A DNA stretch of 64,000 nucleotides from Colias croceus (taxonomy: Eukaryota; Arthropoda; Insecta; Lepidoptera; Pieridae). The position numbers were made by a program, and so were the translations under genes. Below the pieces are notes generated by a model. It saw only the letters and a list, made by a program, of their open reading frames with translations, made no database searches and was not told the DNA's origin. This document shows, piece after piece, positions 1 to 11,562 of this stretch. The stretch is from contig NC_059538.1 of the NCBI RefSeq assembly GCF_905220415.1, positions 12,896,001-12,960,000 of the forward strand, read 5' to 3'. Numbering within the stretch: the stretch's first letter is position 1; each line of letters starts with the position of its first letter.

Positions 1-680
1 TATGTAATTTTTTTTACAATAAATAATTTAAAGTAAATTTCGGTTTTTTTTGCGCCTTCGCGGGCTGGTCGATATAATTAGTATGTAAATGTCACGCTTT
101 TTCTTGTTTACGTTATTAGCTAATTATGTAAAATTAAAAATCACAATGCGCATTTACCATGTACGTAGGTAGGTATATTTTGTTTTTCACACAGTTATTT
201 ATAGTACCTAATCTGATAGCAAATATTATGATAGTTTTATTTTGTATTTCTTTACATAATTAAGGCGATTTTTATGGTATATATACACAACACACTGTCG
301 GAAGATTATGTTTTGGAACAAATATTTCTCCAAACACCAACCCTGGAACTCAACGCAATATAGTCAGGGACAAATACAGCGTATTACACTAATATTGTTT
401 ACACAGACCTCGCTTCAATATTGAATATTTTCCATCGGATATGGAATTTCATTATAACCCCGACTTTCTCTATTCCTGACTGAAACCTAACCTTTGCTCC
501 CATGATCCTACTTTCATTGAATTCCATCAAAGATAATTATGAACTTTGACATTTTATACAATAGAAACTTCGTGTTTGTAAATTATTTTGTTGAAAATTA
601 TTAGGATTGTTATCTTTATATAAAATTATTTTCAAATAGAGAAAATAGACGCCTATTTACGTAACTTACGTTTGCACTTA
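1..680. other. AT-rich DNA, no gene seen
   Basis: No coding-like stretch, RNA gene or clear mobile element was recognised. If the FAM43-like gene on the minus strand at 10.4 kb continues to the left, this would be intronic. Confidence 0.5.
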
Positions 681-846
681 GAGCTAGCGCGCAAGAGCAA
701 CTTTTGTCTCCGCAACTATTTTGTCTCTCCCATCACCTCTATGGGCAAGTAAGAAAGTGCGCGCACGTAGCGACGCAACTTCCTATAGAGTTGATGGGAG
801 AGACAAAATAGTTGCGGAGACAAAAGTTGCTCTTGCGCGCTAGCTC
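681..846. mobile_element. Foldback MITE, 166 bp
   Basis: The element is almost one inverted repeat. It starts GAGCTAGCGCGCAAGAGC and ends with the complement, and the arms pair over roughly 65 bp with only a few mismatches, leaving a short GC-rich centre. It is flanked by TTA on both sides (678-680 and 847-849), a 3-bp duplication of the kind made by PIF/Harbinger-type transposases. It carries no coding sequence, so it is non-autonomous. A second, damaged copy lies at 48258-48582. Confidence 0.8.
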
Positions 847-1129
847 TTACAGTGACTTTGAACATTAAAATTTTATAATACCTACTTCTACATACATAAT
901 ATATTATTGAGGTAACTGTAATATTATCTTGATATTCAGCTATGTATGCTCGGGAAGTATTACGTACTTATTTATACTGTCTATAGGTTTCATCAATTAA
1001 AAATGTACTTTAAAGTTTGATTAGCTCTATAATACTGGTAGATGTTTACTGATAAATATAACACTTGCAAGGAAAATTTTAACTTGCGACAAAACACCTG
1101 ACTAAACAAAGATTGGAATTTATAACTAA

Positions 1130-1320
1130 CTAGCTGCTCCGCGCGGTTTCACCCCCGTGGCTCCACTCCTGTTGGTCGAAGCGTGATGATATATAGCCTA
1201 TAACCTTCCTCGATAAATGGGCTATCTAACACCGAAATAATTTTTCAAATCGGACCAGTAGTTCCCGAGATTAGCGCGTTCAAACAAACAAACTCTTCAG
1301 CTTTATAATATTAGTATAGA
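1130..1320 (-). mobile_element. Short Helitron-type element
   Basis: Read on the minus strand it begins TCTATACTAATATTATAAAG and ends GCAGCTAG. A TC start and a CTAG end (fitting the CTRR rule) are the marks of non-autonomous rolling-circle elements. The body contains the phrase about a GGGCTATCTAACACCGAAAT segment that is shared with 52582-52782. No coding capacity. Confidence 0.7.
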
Positions 1321-3390
1321 AAGGCTCTTTATAACCATTATGCTAATAATTACAGTAATATCATTAATTAATTAATAGCAGCAATTTCTAGCACACTTTT
1401 TTACGATAAATTAGTTTTAATGCATTAAACAATGCATAATTTACTAGTTACAGATATCCGTGGGAACATATTACTAATTGTTTTTGTTACAATATTAGCA
1501 ACTATCAAAGCAGACGGTAATCAATATAACCTATATCGCTTTTAAATTTAATGACCAATAAATCAATAGCAAAACATGAATTATTGTTGATAAATATTTT
1601 GATGTTTATAATAGGGATAAAGTTATACATGAGTTATACCTACTGTTATGTGCATACTGCGTACGTTCATAATTTAGCTAGATAGTTCACGCTAAGAGTT
1701 CACGTTTGACATTTTTGTACGGATTTGCATAAAATAGATTATGTATAAAACGCTTTGGTAGTCTCTACTATGGGTAGTAGATAGAGTATATAACTATAGA
1801 TAAATGTAATAGGTATATTTTTTCTATTCAGCATTACAGATTACGACTCACAAAAAGTGAAATTCGTCGCGGCTGAATAAATTTATAACATTTACTACAT
1901 TTTATATGTTACAAAATGATTACGAAAGCGTGAAGACAACTCCCCCAAAAGTATTATGAAACATAACGTAAGGAATTAGCTCATACATCTTTAAATCTAT
2001 AAATTATAAGATGTTGATAAAGCCATTCCCCATTCTGACGTCACGAGCTAGCTCAAGGCATCTCAAGGCCATCTAAATGCCACGCGGCTGTGTTTTCTTT
2101 TTGTAACGTTAATTTAAAGTTTAAACTTTGAGATTAACAAATATTTATGAGCTAGTACGAAATTGAAAAGACGATTAAAGACTTCTTGTGTAAGTAATTA
2201 ATTATTAGCACTACTTTCAACTAAGAAGTTATAATACCAAAGATTTTATAATCTCTTCTCTTGCTGTGGTGACTGCAGGTGTCATCAAATATTATGTTTG
2301 TGCCTCAGCTTACATATTATGTGTGTTTAGTATGAAAATATTCTTCAAGATTACACTACTCAAATGTATTCGATCTGCATTAAAATTATAATCTTAAAAC
2401 TATGTCTTACGACCACCATCCTCATTACATTTGATTGACATTTCATAATTATTGACATTCACAATTGAAAACAAAGCAGTCTGTTACATAATTACAGTAA
2501 CAAGACGGACTATACCATACAAAAGCTTTCACTCCAAATCTACTTTCCATTTAGCCATCAACTATCTTACAAGTGATCTTCAAACCTTACAAAATTGATG
2601 TTCAAAAGCTTGAAGGCCTCTTACTTTTTTTCTGTTTGGAGACGTTTTATTTTCACATGCAAGCCGCTAACGGAAGCATCTATCCCACTCTACGGGATCT
2701 TTCTCACTCGTTTTTTTTACCACATTCCTAACATCATTGTTCGCTCCCACAGTCACGGTCTAAAGAGTTTTTGATACCATTTCCATTTCGGTTTCTTTAT
2801 CACCTTTACTGTCATCAACTTAAAGTTCCATTTCGTTTACATCAAATGTATCATAAATTTGCTGAATGTCTGGTTTCATAGTATTGTTGGCATAACCGAT
2901 ATACTTACTGGTTAACACTTGGTTGTGTTTAGTTTTGATGTTTTAATTCTGCTTATAAATTGAAGCAAAAAGTTAATATGTTAATTGCCTCACCAGATGT
3001 AGAGTTTTTTGCGATGATTATAGAGTATATCAGCTCATGTCATATTACGGAGTTATGAAAAATGGTTTTAATTGCATTACATAACAACACATAAATCAAA
3101 TTAAAATCCGTTATTATGGTTACAGGATAAAAATATAAAAACTGGTTTTTTATTTTCAATTTTGAATTAGTCTTTGAATCTATTTTTGTATGCATATTGT
3201 ATAATCCAGTTTAAATTCATAATATTATATAATCGATGTTTTATTTACTTCTTTGTCATAAAAATATCTGATTTAGCACCAACATGAATGCATATTATAA
3301 TATAATTTTTAACCATCGTTGCATATCACATATTATTTATGTTAAAACCTAATAACTGTAATTTAATATAAAACAGTCATGCTAGTTACT
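1321..3390. other. AT-rich DNA, no gene seen
   Basis: No gene was recognised. A TGACGTCA palindrome lies at 2036-2043 in a slightly GC-richer patch, but nothing around it supports a promoter. Confidence 0.45.
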
Positions 3391-3426
3391 CTACATACAA
3401 CTCAAGAACGGATGAACAGATTAAAA
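3391..3426 (-). repeat. Repeat fragment holding an empty target site
   Basis: On the minus strand this reads TAATCTGTTCATCCGTTCTT followed by GAGTTGTATG. The same repeat occurs in direct orientation at about 4341-4425, where a 42-bp hairpin splits it. This copy has a single GTTCATCC and therefore represents the uninterrupted state. Confidence 0.7.
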
Positions 3427-3478
3427 TAACTATTATATTAGAGTTTAAATTATAGTATAAGCCACTTTTTCAATCAAG

Positions 3479-3510
3479 CACAAATCATACTCATTTGAGT
3501 ATGATTTGTG
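3479..3510. repeat. Perfect hairpin, 15-bp arms
   Basis: Arms of 15 bp (CACAAATCATACTCA and its exact complement) are separated by TT. No matching flanking duplication is evident, so whether it is a mini-insertion or a local palindrome cannot be decided here. Confidence 0.7.
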
Positions 3511-4354
3511 TGATAAAGTTCGACAACTCACATTTGTCAGTTTCTACTGTTTTGCCACTTTCATGATAATCGCATCGCATTTTCTTCTGCAGATTATTCC
3601 TCAAAGTATATTTCAACCTCTAGTTCTCTAAATGTTACCCAGGACGTAATTCCTCATATAATTAACCAAAACCCGGATACAAACAAGCGACTAGACATAT
3701 CAACGGCTTATGACTCAAATGCAATAACTCGTTTGCACGCCAAAACTAATTTGCAGTAAATTTTGAGCCAGCTCAGTATTATAAGCTTATTTAATTAGTT
3801 GTGCAATTATACATTTATCCATTTGTTCAGGCTATAAGGAAAAGTTTCTGATAGATATCTATATCTTTAATGTTGTGTTAAATTTTCCCGAAAATTGAGT
3901 AACTTTTCTTATTTCCCATTTCCAGTTTATTATTATGTATAAAACTTACATCAATAAAGATAAATAAAATTAGTTAGGTACTTTTAACTTGGGTAAAATT
4001 TAATAAGTTACACTTAGGTCGGGGTATACTTCTTTATGTATCAAGGGTACTTATGTATTGTGTAGGTTATTTGATAAAAAATTGATATTTATCACATGAT
4101 TGTATACACCTACATTAGGCACAAAATACAATATAATACAAATTAAGATATGCCACCTAACACCATAGTTTAATTTAGTTTTTAATACAATCTTATTGTA
4201 TTTGTGCGAGTGGGTGGTAATCTAATAATGAGATAAATTTGCAAGAGCTAATATTTTGAAAGATTTTAATCGACTTACCTGAAGCAGGTCTGACATACTC
4301 CTCTATGATATAAATATAACCTAGTCACTAAAACCTTTTTTAATCTGTTCATCC

Positions 4355-4396
4355 CATAGAAATCTAAATAACTAGGCAGTTATTTAGATTTCTATG
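4355..4396. mobile_element. 42-bp hairpin insert with 8-bp target duplication
   Basis: The insert is a perfect inverted repeat with 19-bp arms (starting CATAGAAATC, ending GATTTCTATG) and a 4-base loop AGGC. It is flanked by GTTCATCC at 4347-4354 and again at 4397-4404. The paralogous sequence at 3391-3426 carries just one GTTCATCC and no hairpin, so this is a real insertion with an 8-bp target duplication. Eight bases fit hAT-type transposition. It is too small to be anything but a passenger mobilised in trans. Confidence 0.8.
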
Positions 4397-4974
4397 GTTC
4401 ATCCGTTCTTGAGTTGTATCATGTATAGAGAAGGTAGAAGGGAAAGAAAGCGGAAATAATTACATCCTTTCACTTTTTATCGTATTATTTAAAACATAAT
4501 CAATGAGTAGAGGAAACATTAATTCTAATCAGATAATGATTATTTACAGTACCAATAATAAATATATTATATATACTGACTTCTAACTGACTTGCCATTC
4601 CCATGGCACAGCTCAAATGATTGATAAACTTTGTTCTTTGTTCAAAAATAATGTTCAGATTACACCTTTACAATTAAGTTACCAGGTGGTAACATAAAAT
4701 ACAAGTATTGCTGCATTAATTTGTATTATTTATAGATTGTTATTATAATTGGTCATGAATTTAGTACCTACCAAAATAATGTGAGCATTCTGTTTAAATC
4801 CCGGACAGGTACTTGAGACTCTCAAGTAAATTTAACGTTTTGAGTAAGTATTTTTTGATTTTGTATGTTGTAAGAAAATTAATTAATGAAATAAGTCAAT
4901 CTTTAAAGTTATCTCATTCCTATTTACGTTGACTGTTATAAGTGCTTATAAGAATAAACCATTTTTGTTATACT

Positions 4975-5464
4975 TAGTGTTGGCCAAATGCAAGAACAAG
5001 ACGAGACTTCGCCAGTCTTGGTCTTGGTCTTGCGCCAATACACCTGGTCTTGGTCTTGGTCTTGCGCTCTCAGTCTTGGTCTTGGTCTTGGTCTTGCAGC
5101 AAGAGTCTTGCAAGTCTTGCAATTACCTATTAGTCTAGGTATTACTATTTATTAAAGTTTACTTTAAATCTTAGAAAAACGTATTACAATTGGAACATTG
5201 TGAGCTTGAATTAACATAGCCATGGTAAAGATCAAGCAGATTAATAAATAACTGAAGATTTGATAAGAATTTCGAAAAATCAAAGTCCTAGCTGCAAGAC
5301 GCAAGAGTCTTGCAGGCTATGTCTTGTTCTTGCTCAAGTCTTGCACGGTCAGTCTTGGTCTTGGTCTTGCTAAAAATACGCGGTCTTGTTCTTGGTCTTG
5401 GTCTTGCAAAAACGCAAGAACAAGACCAAGACTGCAAGACCAAGACTGAATTTGGGCAACACTA
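4975..5464. mobile_element. hAT-type MITE with internal TCTTGG repeats
   Basis: The ends are inverted repeats: TAGTGTTGGCCAAAT on the left, and the complement of TAGTGTTGCCCAAAT on the right. An 8-bp duplication GTTATACT lies at 4967-4974 and 5465-5472. The TAGTG start and the 8-bp duplication are hAT hallmarks. The interior holds two blocks of a degenerate GGTCTT/CTTGGT microsatellite (about 5010-5120 and 5285-5450), the second partly turning into its complement. Peptides readable across it (rich in Ser-Trp or Gln-Asp) are microsatellite translations and not genes. Confidence 0.85.
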
Positions 5465-8400
5465 GTTATACTATGTAGTAATGAAATGTGCTTAAATGCT
5501 GAGAAATATGAATATTTAATTGCATACAATTATTTGTTTCAAGTATCGAGCGTTAAAACAACAACTACGCAAGTCCCACAAGAACTAGAATAAAATATAA
5601 TTATTACAATTTTTTTGATTATTTTCTGTCTAGGTCCTTTGCTCTTATTTTTACTCTAGTTTGATGAGAATTTAACAAAAATGCAAAATTCCCACAAATG
5701 TCAGACACATTAAACGCTTGTCCACAAAAAATTGGTTCACACGTAATAATTACGTTATTGTACCGAATTTTACGCCACGTGATTCCTTTAATTTATCTTT
5801 TTTTATTTAATCCGGATAAAAAACTATCCTATATTGTTAAGCAAAGTCACACATATTAAATATAAAAAAAAGATTGGTAAAACTAATTATCATTTAACTT
5901 TATGAAATTCAAACCAATTATGCATCATAAAATCTTTTTTTATGTTAATATATTTAATTAGAATTAGAATAAATTGAATGGACCATTCTTATTAGACTCA
6001 TAAGCTATTGACAATATTTATCTCTTTCTTTCTTATTTTATTCAATATCTTTCTCTCTCTCGCTTTACTTCTAAAAAAAACTAATAAAGCTATTTATATA
6101 CAGTATGATATAATAATGATTCATAGAATTCCACCGCTAACTTCAACACGTAATAAGACAGAATAATGAATTGTTCTCATTACATAGGTTCAGGTATGTA
6201 GTACCGATCATCCATTAAGCAGATTCAATTTAATCCGTGTTTAATATTTAATCGACTGTTCTTGTATACATAATTAGGCATAAATAAAAATAAGTCGGGT
6301 TTTCCTTCCTGATATTTCCTATAACTCCAGAATGCACGAAGCGATTTCCACGGTTTTGCATTCGTTGGAAAAGTCTCGGGCTCCTTGAGGTTTATAGCAA
6401 AGAAAAGGTGTCTCTGTTGGCGAAACAGAGTTTGCCCGGTTTGCTAGTTAGGTATAAATTACTAATGAGGCTTCTCGGCTGATTCCAATAAATGTTATTG
6501 AAGTAAACTATAGGCCAACCAAATTTCAACAGATATTGCTCTATTATTTTTTTTGTGAAGCAAAATACAGTTTTGTTTAGGTAAATCTATTCATTTTAAT
6601 CTCTACTGGTTTCATTTTCTATAATTATTATAACAGGAACCTTAAGCTAAACTCGGTGTTCATCTGACATACTTAGTAGATCTTTTTAAAATGTTGTTAT
6701 ACAGTTTACTGTCAGTTTTGATTATTATAAATCAAATACAACATCATATACAACTAAAAAAATATTCAATATCTACTATGAATCTACATACAGATAGACA
6801 TACATCACGAACAGACAAATGTAATTTATTCGCACGGAAAAATTACAACATCACACGTATCTTTACAATCTTCGCTCTGTTAAACTCGAAAATATTTTTC
6901 CAGATGCATCGAAATTCCTAAATTTATAGCGCTTGCTGCAATAATGTTACATTCCAAATATTATAAATATACTGATTATACTAAACTGTGATCGTTTAAA
7001 ATAAATACTAATTATGCAAAACACTTATGCAACTAGGTTATTAAATCATAAATTATGTTATGACAGAATCATCTCTATATGGAATATTTATAGGTCTAAA
7101 ATATTAAATTTTTTACTTTTTCAGTATTTTGCATATTTATATTATATTATATATACGGCCAACGAGTCACCATAAAATAATAACATATTTTACTATTTAG
7201 TCATACGGTATAAGTATATTAATTTAGTTAGCGTAATCGATTTCAAGACATTGATATTAACGAAACAGTTGTTTTGCATTAACATTTTACACAATACTTA
7301 ACCAATAACGAATAGTTATTTCAGAAATTAATAATTTATTATCGTCTATAATTAGGCTTGTGTCTGAACGACGTTTAATTGAATTCTGTTGAATGATTTA
7401 TTATTAATAAAGTGGGTTATTAAGAATATCTGTCACTATAGTACCCTTAATATTTGAAAATCATATTTACAAATTAAGCCTTTCAATGACGAGAATGCAG
7501 TTTTGAAACTATGAATATAATAAATATTGGGATTAATAATCAAAAATTAATCCCTGAAGAATATTTTTTACTCTTTTAAGCAAAAAAATATATGAAATAC
7601 CATTGCACATAGAGTAGTTTAATAGGCACATAGACTATCTACACATATTATATCCTATTTGCTAAAACTCTGTTTAACGTCGGAAGTTAAAAAAGAACCT
7701 TCTGTCTTCAAACGACAGTTAAAAATAGCATGTCACTCAGAACTAACATAACCAGCGTTAATGTTATTATGTTAAATACCTACATAGAGCGATTTTAAAT
7801 ACACTTCTAAAATATATAAATGATCTGATAATAAAGAGTAAGTCGTCTTGCTCAGATGCACTCGCCTTGAACTAGATGTATGGCCTTTGTTAAACCCTCT
7901 GTGTTGTTCCAAATCCCTCAAACTAATGGATTACAGACCTGTTAACGAGTTTGTAATATAGCTTTTTGCCTGCGGTTTTACTCGCTAGCTGGTTGTGATT
8001 TGCTGTGTTTCAACTACTCCCTAGTAATGGCTATTTTTTTAGAATTTAGTTATTAAATATAGTCAAAAATATTTTATTATATGTATTATTTAGGTACTAT
8101 CCCCTTGCATGAATAAAGATAAACAATTTGATGTAGAGTTTAGTTAATGACAAAAATCTATAACTAAAATATTGTTTTATTTCCACAATATTATCGAATT
8201 AGTTACGGAACCGAAAATAATTTTCAGGAAAGTTAAATGTCCAAGAACTTGTTATTTAACAAGTTACTGATCTTTAAAACATTGCGTGTAATTTTATATT
8301 CATGTTTGATTTAATTTGAAATTATTGCCCTTTAGAAACCAAATCAACAAGCTTTGGCTGGACTTAAGCCAATGCTATTTAATTAATACAATAAATACAC

Positions 8401-10263
8401 ATAAATCTTTTCAAATACCAAATATCTAAATTTATTGATATTGCATCAGTGGGCATTACTTCAGATTTTGATTATAAAATTTAATCAAACGTAACTATAT
8501 AATATATACAATTTGAATATAATTTATTCGCAAACCGATAGTATGTATATTAGGTATATGCATTTTTTATATTAATATGAATATAGAAACACTTCTTCTT
8601 TAAATGATTTTCAAAATTCGATTGAACTGCATACATATTAATTTTTTTAAATAATCTATTTACCATTTCAAAACGTAAAATCCAAATCAAATAATTTAAT
8701 ATTTACAAAATAATAATTAAATTATACATGAGCGAAGTCACGCAGTCCATCAAATCATTCATAAAATGTATATAAAAGGAAAAAAAGATTAGTCCACTAT
8801 CTAGTCACAACAACAAATATGGCACAGATCCTCTTATGTAAAGAAAACCATATCATTTATAGCATTTACTTCATTAATTAAATACTATAATCTATCTCTT
8901 ATTTAAACTGTGAATCATATTGTACAAGATTAAACTACCGTATTTATTTAGATCAGTGGGTTTGCTGCATGATGTTTTATTTAATTTAGATATCATGGAG
9001 ATAAAACGGATTTAAAACGGTTTAATTATTACTTGATATGACTATCTTAGGTTATTGTTTGCATTTTCCGATGTTTTTAGTAAATCACGTCAATCGCTCT
9101 AGATAGCGCCGCATGAAATACGAACAAATGCATTAAAAGTAAACAATTACAGATTTTCATGTGCTTATATGAATTTTTACAAAGAGTCTGATAAGAAGCA
9201 CTAAAACTATCCATTTACGTGTCTTATAAGAATAAGCTTGATGATTACTCACAACGAAAATAACAATATTTATTTATCTCGAAAAATTAATTTAATAAAT
9301 TAAATTTAACTTTTGTTTGAAAGGTGGGTGGGATATCATTATTTTTTAAGAGTTGCAACTATAATTTATAAATAACAATCTAAGTATTAATAAGTTTGAA
9401 AACATTACGTACTCTATTTATAAAAAGCCTTGTGACAAGTTCTTATTAGACTCTATTTTTAAACTAGCTATAAATTCCAATTAATCATTCCTTGCTATCA
9501 GTTATTGCTACTTCGCAAATTACCTATAAATTCCAATTAATTATGAAATATTTCACACTAAAGATTTCCTTACAATTTCCTAAATCCGACTCCGTTTCTG
9601 AACGAAAACGTCGAAATCCAATAAAAGTCTAGTTACCGATACGAAAACGTGATGTTATTTTGAAACGGTTTGTTTACATAATCGCAACAAACAGGTGTTT
9701 AAATTCAACTGAATTTATGTACAAATGTGCCTCTTGTATAAACACTTTCAAAATTAGTTTCTGATTCATCCTCGTAAAACCAATAATTGATTACAAATGG
9801 GAATATGAATTTATAGATATGAGGTTAATAATAGGACATATTCCTATAAAGATAATGCTAAAAAGATTTTTTAATTATTATTTACACTTTGGTAGTATAC
9901 AAGTACACAAAAAAGTAATTTAAAATTGTATCTTTATCAACGTGTTCCTAATTCATGGCAAATGTAGAGAATTCACATTCTGACTCTATGTACATAAAAA
10001 ATTACTTCATTTATTTGTTTCATAAAAACCATTAGCGTATTAAGTAATTACGTAAAGGCTCTTTTAATTTAAATGTTCAATATCTTTGTTAAGTACGTAT
10101 GAACTTGAAGACTCTACAAAAACCTCGTTGGCGGAACATTGTCGCTTAATTACCTGTCTCAGGAAGTAATTACAAAAAACTTTAAGATCTAGCTACGTTT
10201 AATCATTTAAATGGTTAATTTAAATACAGGCGGATAAAACCGTGTTCTATGGTACCTACAAGT
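5465..10263. other. AT-rich DNA, no gene seen (probable long intron)
   Basis: No coding exon with convincing splice sites was found, although the exon at 10416-11109 needs a continuation to the left on the minus strand. A direct duplication of TATAAATTCCAATTAAT lies at about 9469-9545. The rest looks like ordinary AT-rich intron or spacer. Confidence 0.45.
6300..6447 (+). mobile_element. Helitron-like remnant
   Basis: A GC-richer patch contains ATGCACGAAGCGATTTCCAC and GCATTCGTTGGAAAAGTC, phrases typical of lepidopteran non-autonomous elements. It ends GCCCGGTTTGCTAG, a CTAG terminus preceded by a possible short hairpin (CGAAACAGAG...). The left end is not defined. Confidence 0.35.
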
Positions 10264-10415
10264 TCATGTTTTAATCGCACCCAAGTGATACAATTGAATA
10301 TACTTCTCACAATCTGTTCTGTGAATTAACTGTACGACTGCAGTTATGATAACAGAAGTTATGGTAGCGGAAACATAAGCTAATTTCTTATCAGTAGCAA
10401 ATAAGGATAACTCAC

Positions 10416-11109
10416 CTCTAGCCCAGCCGGTGAGCACGTTGCCAAGATACGCAACTTTGTACACAGGATCTGGCTCACTGATCCGGACGCTGTTGGTGCG
10501 ACGCAGCAGCCTTCCTAAACCCCGGGACAACTTCCCAATCGCACGGGCCGTAAAGTCCTTCCCGGTACCGACATCTGCGAGACACACTTCCGCGGGCAGA
10601 ATGCTCTTTACGTGCTCTCTGTGGCTGATCAGCCGCGGGATCGTTAGCGGGATTCGCTTCCGCTCCGGCGTCAACGTCTTCGCCTGGTTGACGCTGTACA
10701 CGTTGCTGTTGCGTCGGAAGTGACTCTCTTTGGTACCGTCTTCAGTCTTTTCTATCTCACTTTTACCGTTCAGATTCTCTCTGAGCGAATTGTTATTCAA
10801 GCTGTCTGGATTCCCATCGCTGTATCTGCGCTCCGTCGAACGCCTCTTTATGAGAGAGGTGTTTCGCAAGAGAATGCTCGTTTCGCTCGAGCTCCTGTTT
10901 TTAAGAATGTGTATCTTTTTGACCCGATTCACGGCACTGTCCACTTCATCGGCGTCGACCGTTCTTTCAGTTTTGCCCTCCTCATCGAGAAAGCGAACTC
11001 TCAAACCGTTCGACTTCACGTCCGACGTCGGTTTCTCGACGTCCTGTCGTTCTTGGCTTTTTGCGTCCAAGCAAAGACGCTCGTTTTCACTGAGCGCACC
11101 GAGAGCCAT
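10416..11109 (-). CDS. FAM43-like PTB/PID protein, 5' coding exon (partial)
   Basis: The exon encodes 231 codons plus one base. The ATG at 11109 is chosen because an in-frame TAA lies ten codons upstream. The exon ends at a canonical donor AG|GTGAGT on the minus strand (intron starts at 10415). The first ~200 residues are charged, with Arg/Ser-rich stretches (about 66-105), and have no domain I recognise. Residues about 210-232 (SEPDPVYKVAYLGNV and then GWARG) match the start of the PTB domain of FAM43 proteins, where a D-P-x-Y-x-V-x-Y-L-G-N strand is typical. PTB domains bind phosphotyrosine or NPxY-type peptides; the exact partner of FAM43 is not evident from sequence. The remainder of the domain must lie in exons at lower coordinates, none of which I could find. 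The reading past 10416 runs into intron. The family call rests on a short motif. Confidence 0.65.
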
Positions 11110-11562
11110 TTCTAGTAGCTTTTTATCAATCTTACATTATGAACGACACGGGAGGGTTCACTCGAGGGGAACTTTCTAAGCACTAGTTCACGGCGACACT
11201 AAACCAGTCACTGAACACACACAGTAGTACACTCGTCCATTAAAGAACACCGGTTCGGAATGCGGCTTCCACACTGAATGCACTCGGTGAAAACGACCGA
11301 CAAAAAAATGTTGCGAATCGTAATTCCGATAGACACACGATTTCGAGAGTGTTGCGGGCGGCGGTTGCAACACTTGTAAGAGGCTGTTTCGAAACTTTCG
11401 GCGGCGGAGTGAGCACGCGTTTCCCCGGCGGCAGAGCGATGCGGAGTGGCGGCGCGCGGCGTGTGCGCACTGCCCGGCGGTTCCGCACTTGATCCCGCGA
11501 CCGTTCCGATTCAAGTTATGTGTGCGCTAATCCACTATGCGGCCGTAGCGCGCGGCGATCAC
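11110..11562 (-). other. 5' UTR part of the FAM43-like exon
   Basis: A GC-rich, CpG-rich segment lies directly upstream of the ATG. It starts just after a good minus-strand acceptor (a T-rich run ending TTTGTTGCAG|GTGATC, AG at 11564-11563), so the coding exon is probably exon 2 and the transcript starts further right. Open frames seen on either strand here are short and compositional. An alternative is that transcription starts inside this CpG-rich block and the acceptor is fortuitous. Confidence 0.5.

Noticed and set aside
2036..2043. TGACGTCA (CRE-like) palindrome
   Set aside because: An isolated 8-mer with no transcription unit nearby.
4929..5529. Small proteins rich in Ser-Trp-Leu or Gln-Asp
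   Set aside because: Translations of the TCTTGG microsatellite inside the hAT-type MITE.
10430..11179. Plus-strand open frames opposite the FAM43-like exon
   Set aside because: They mirror a GC-rich coding exon on the other strand and have no splice or domain support.
11188..11514. Minus-strand frames upstream of the FAM43-like ATG
   Set aside because: CpG-rich 5' UTR; the Arg/Ala-rich peptides reflect composition, and an in-frame stop separates them from the coding start.
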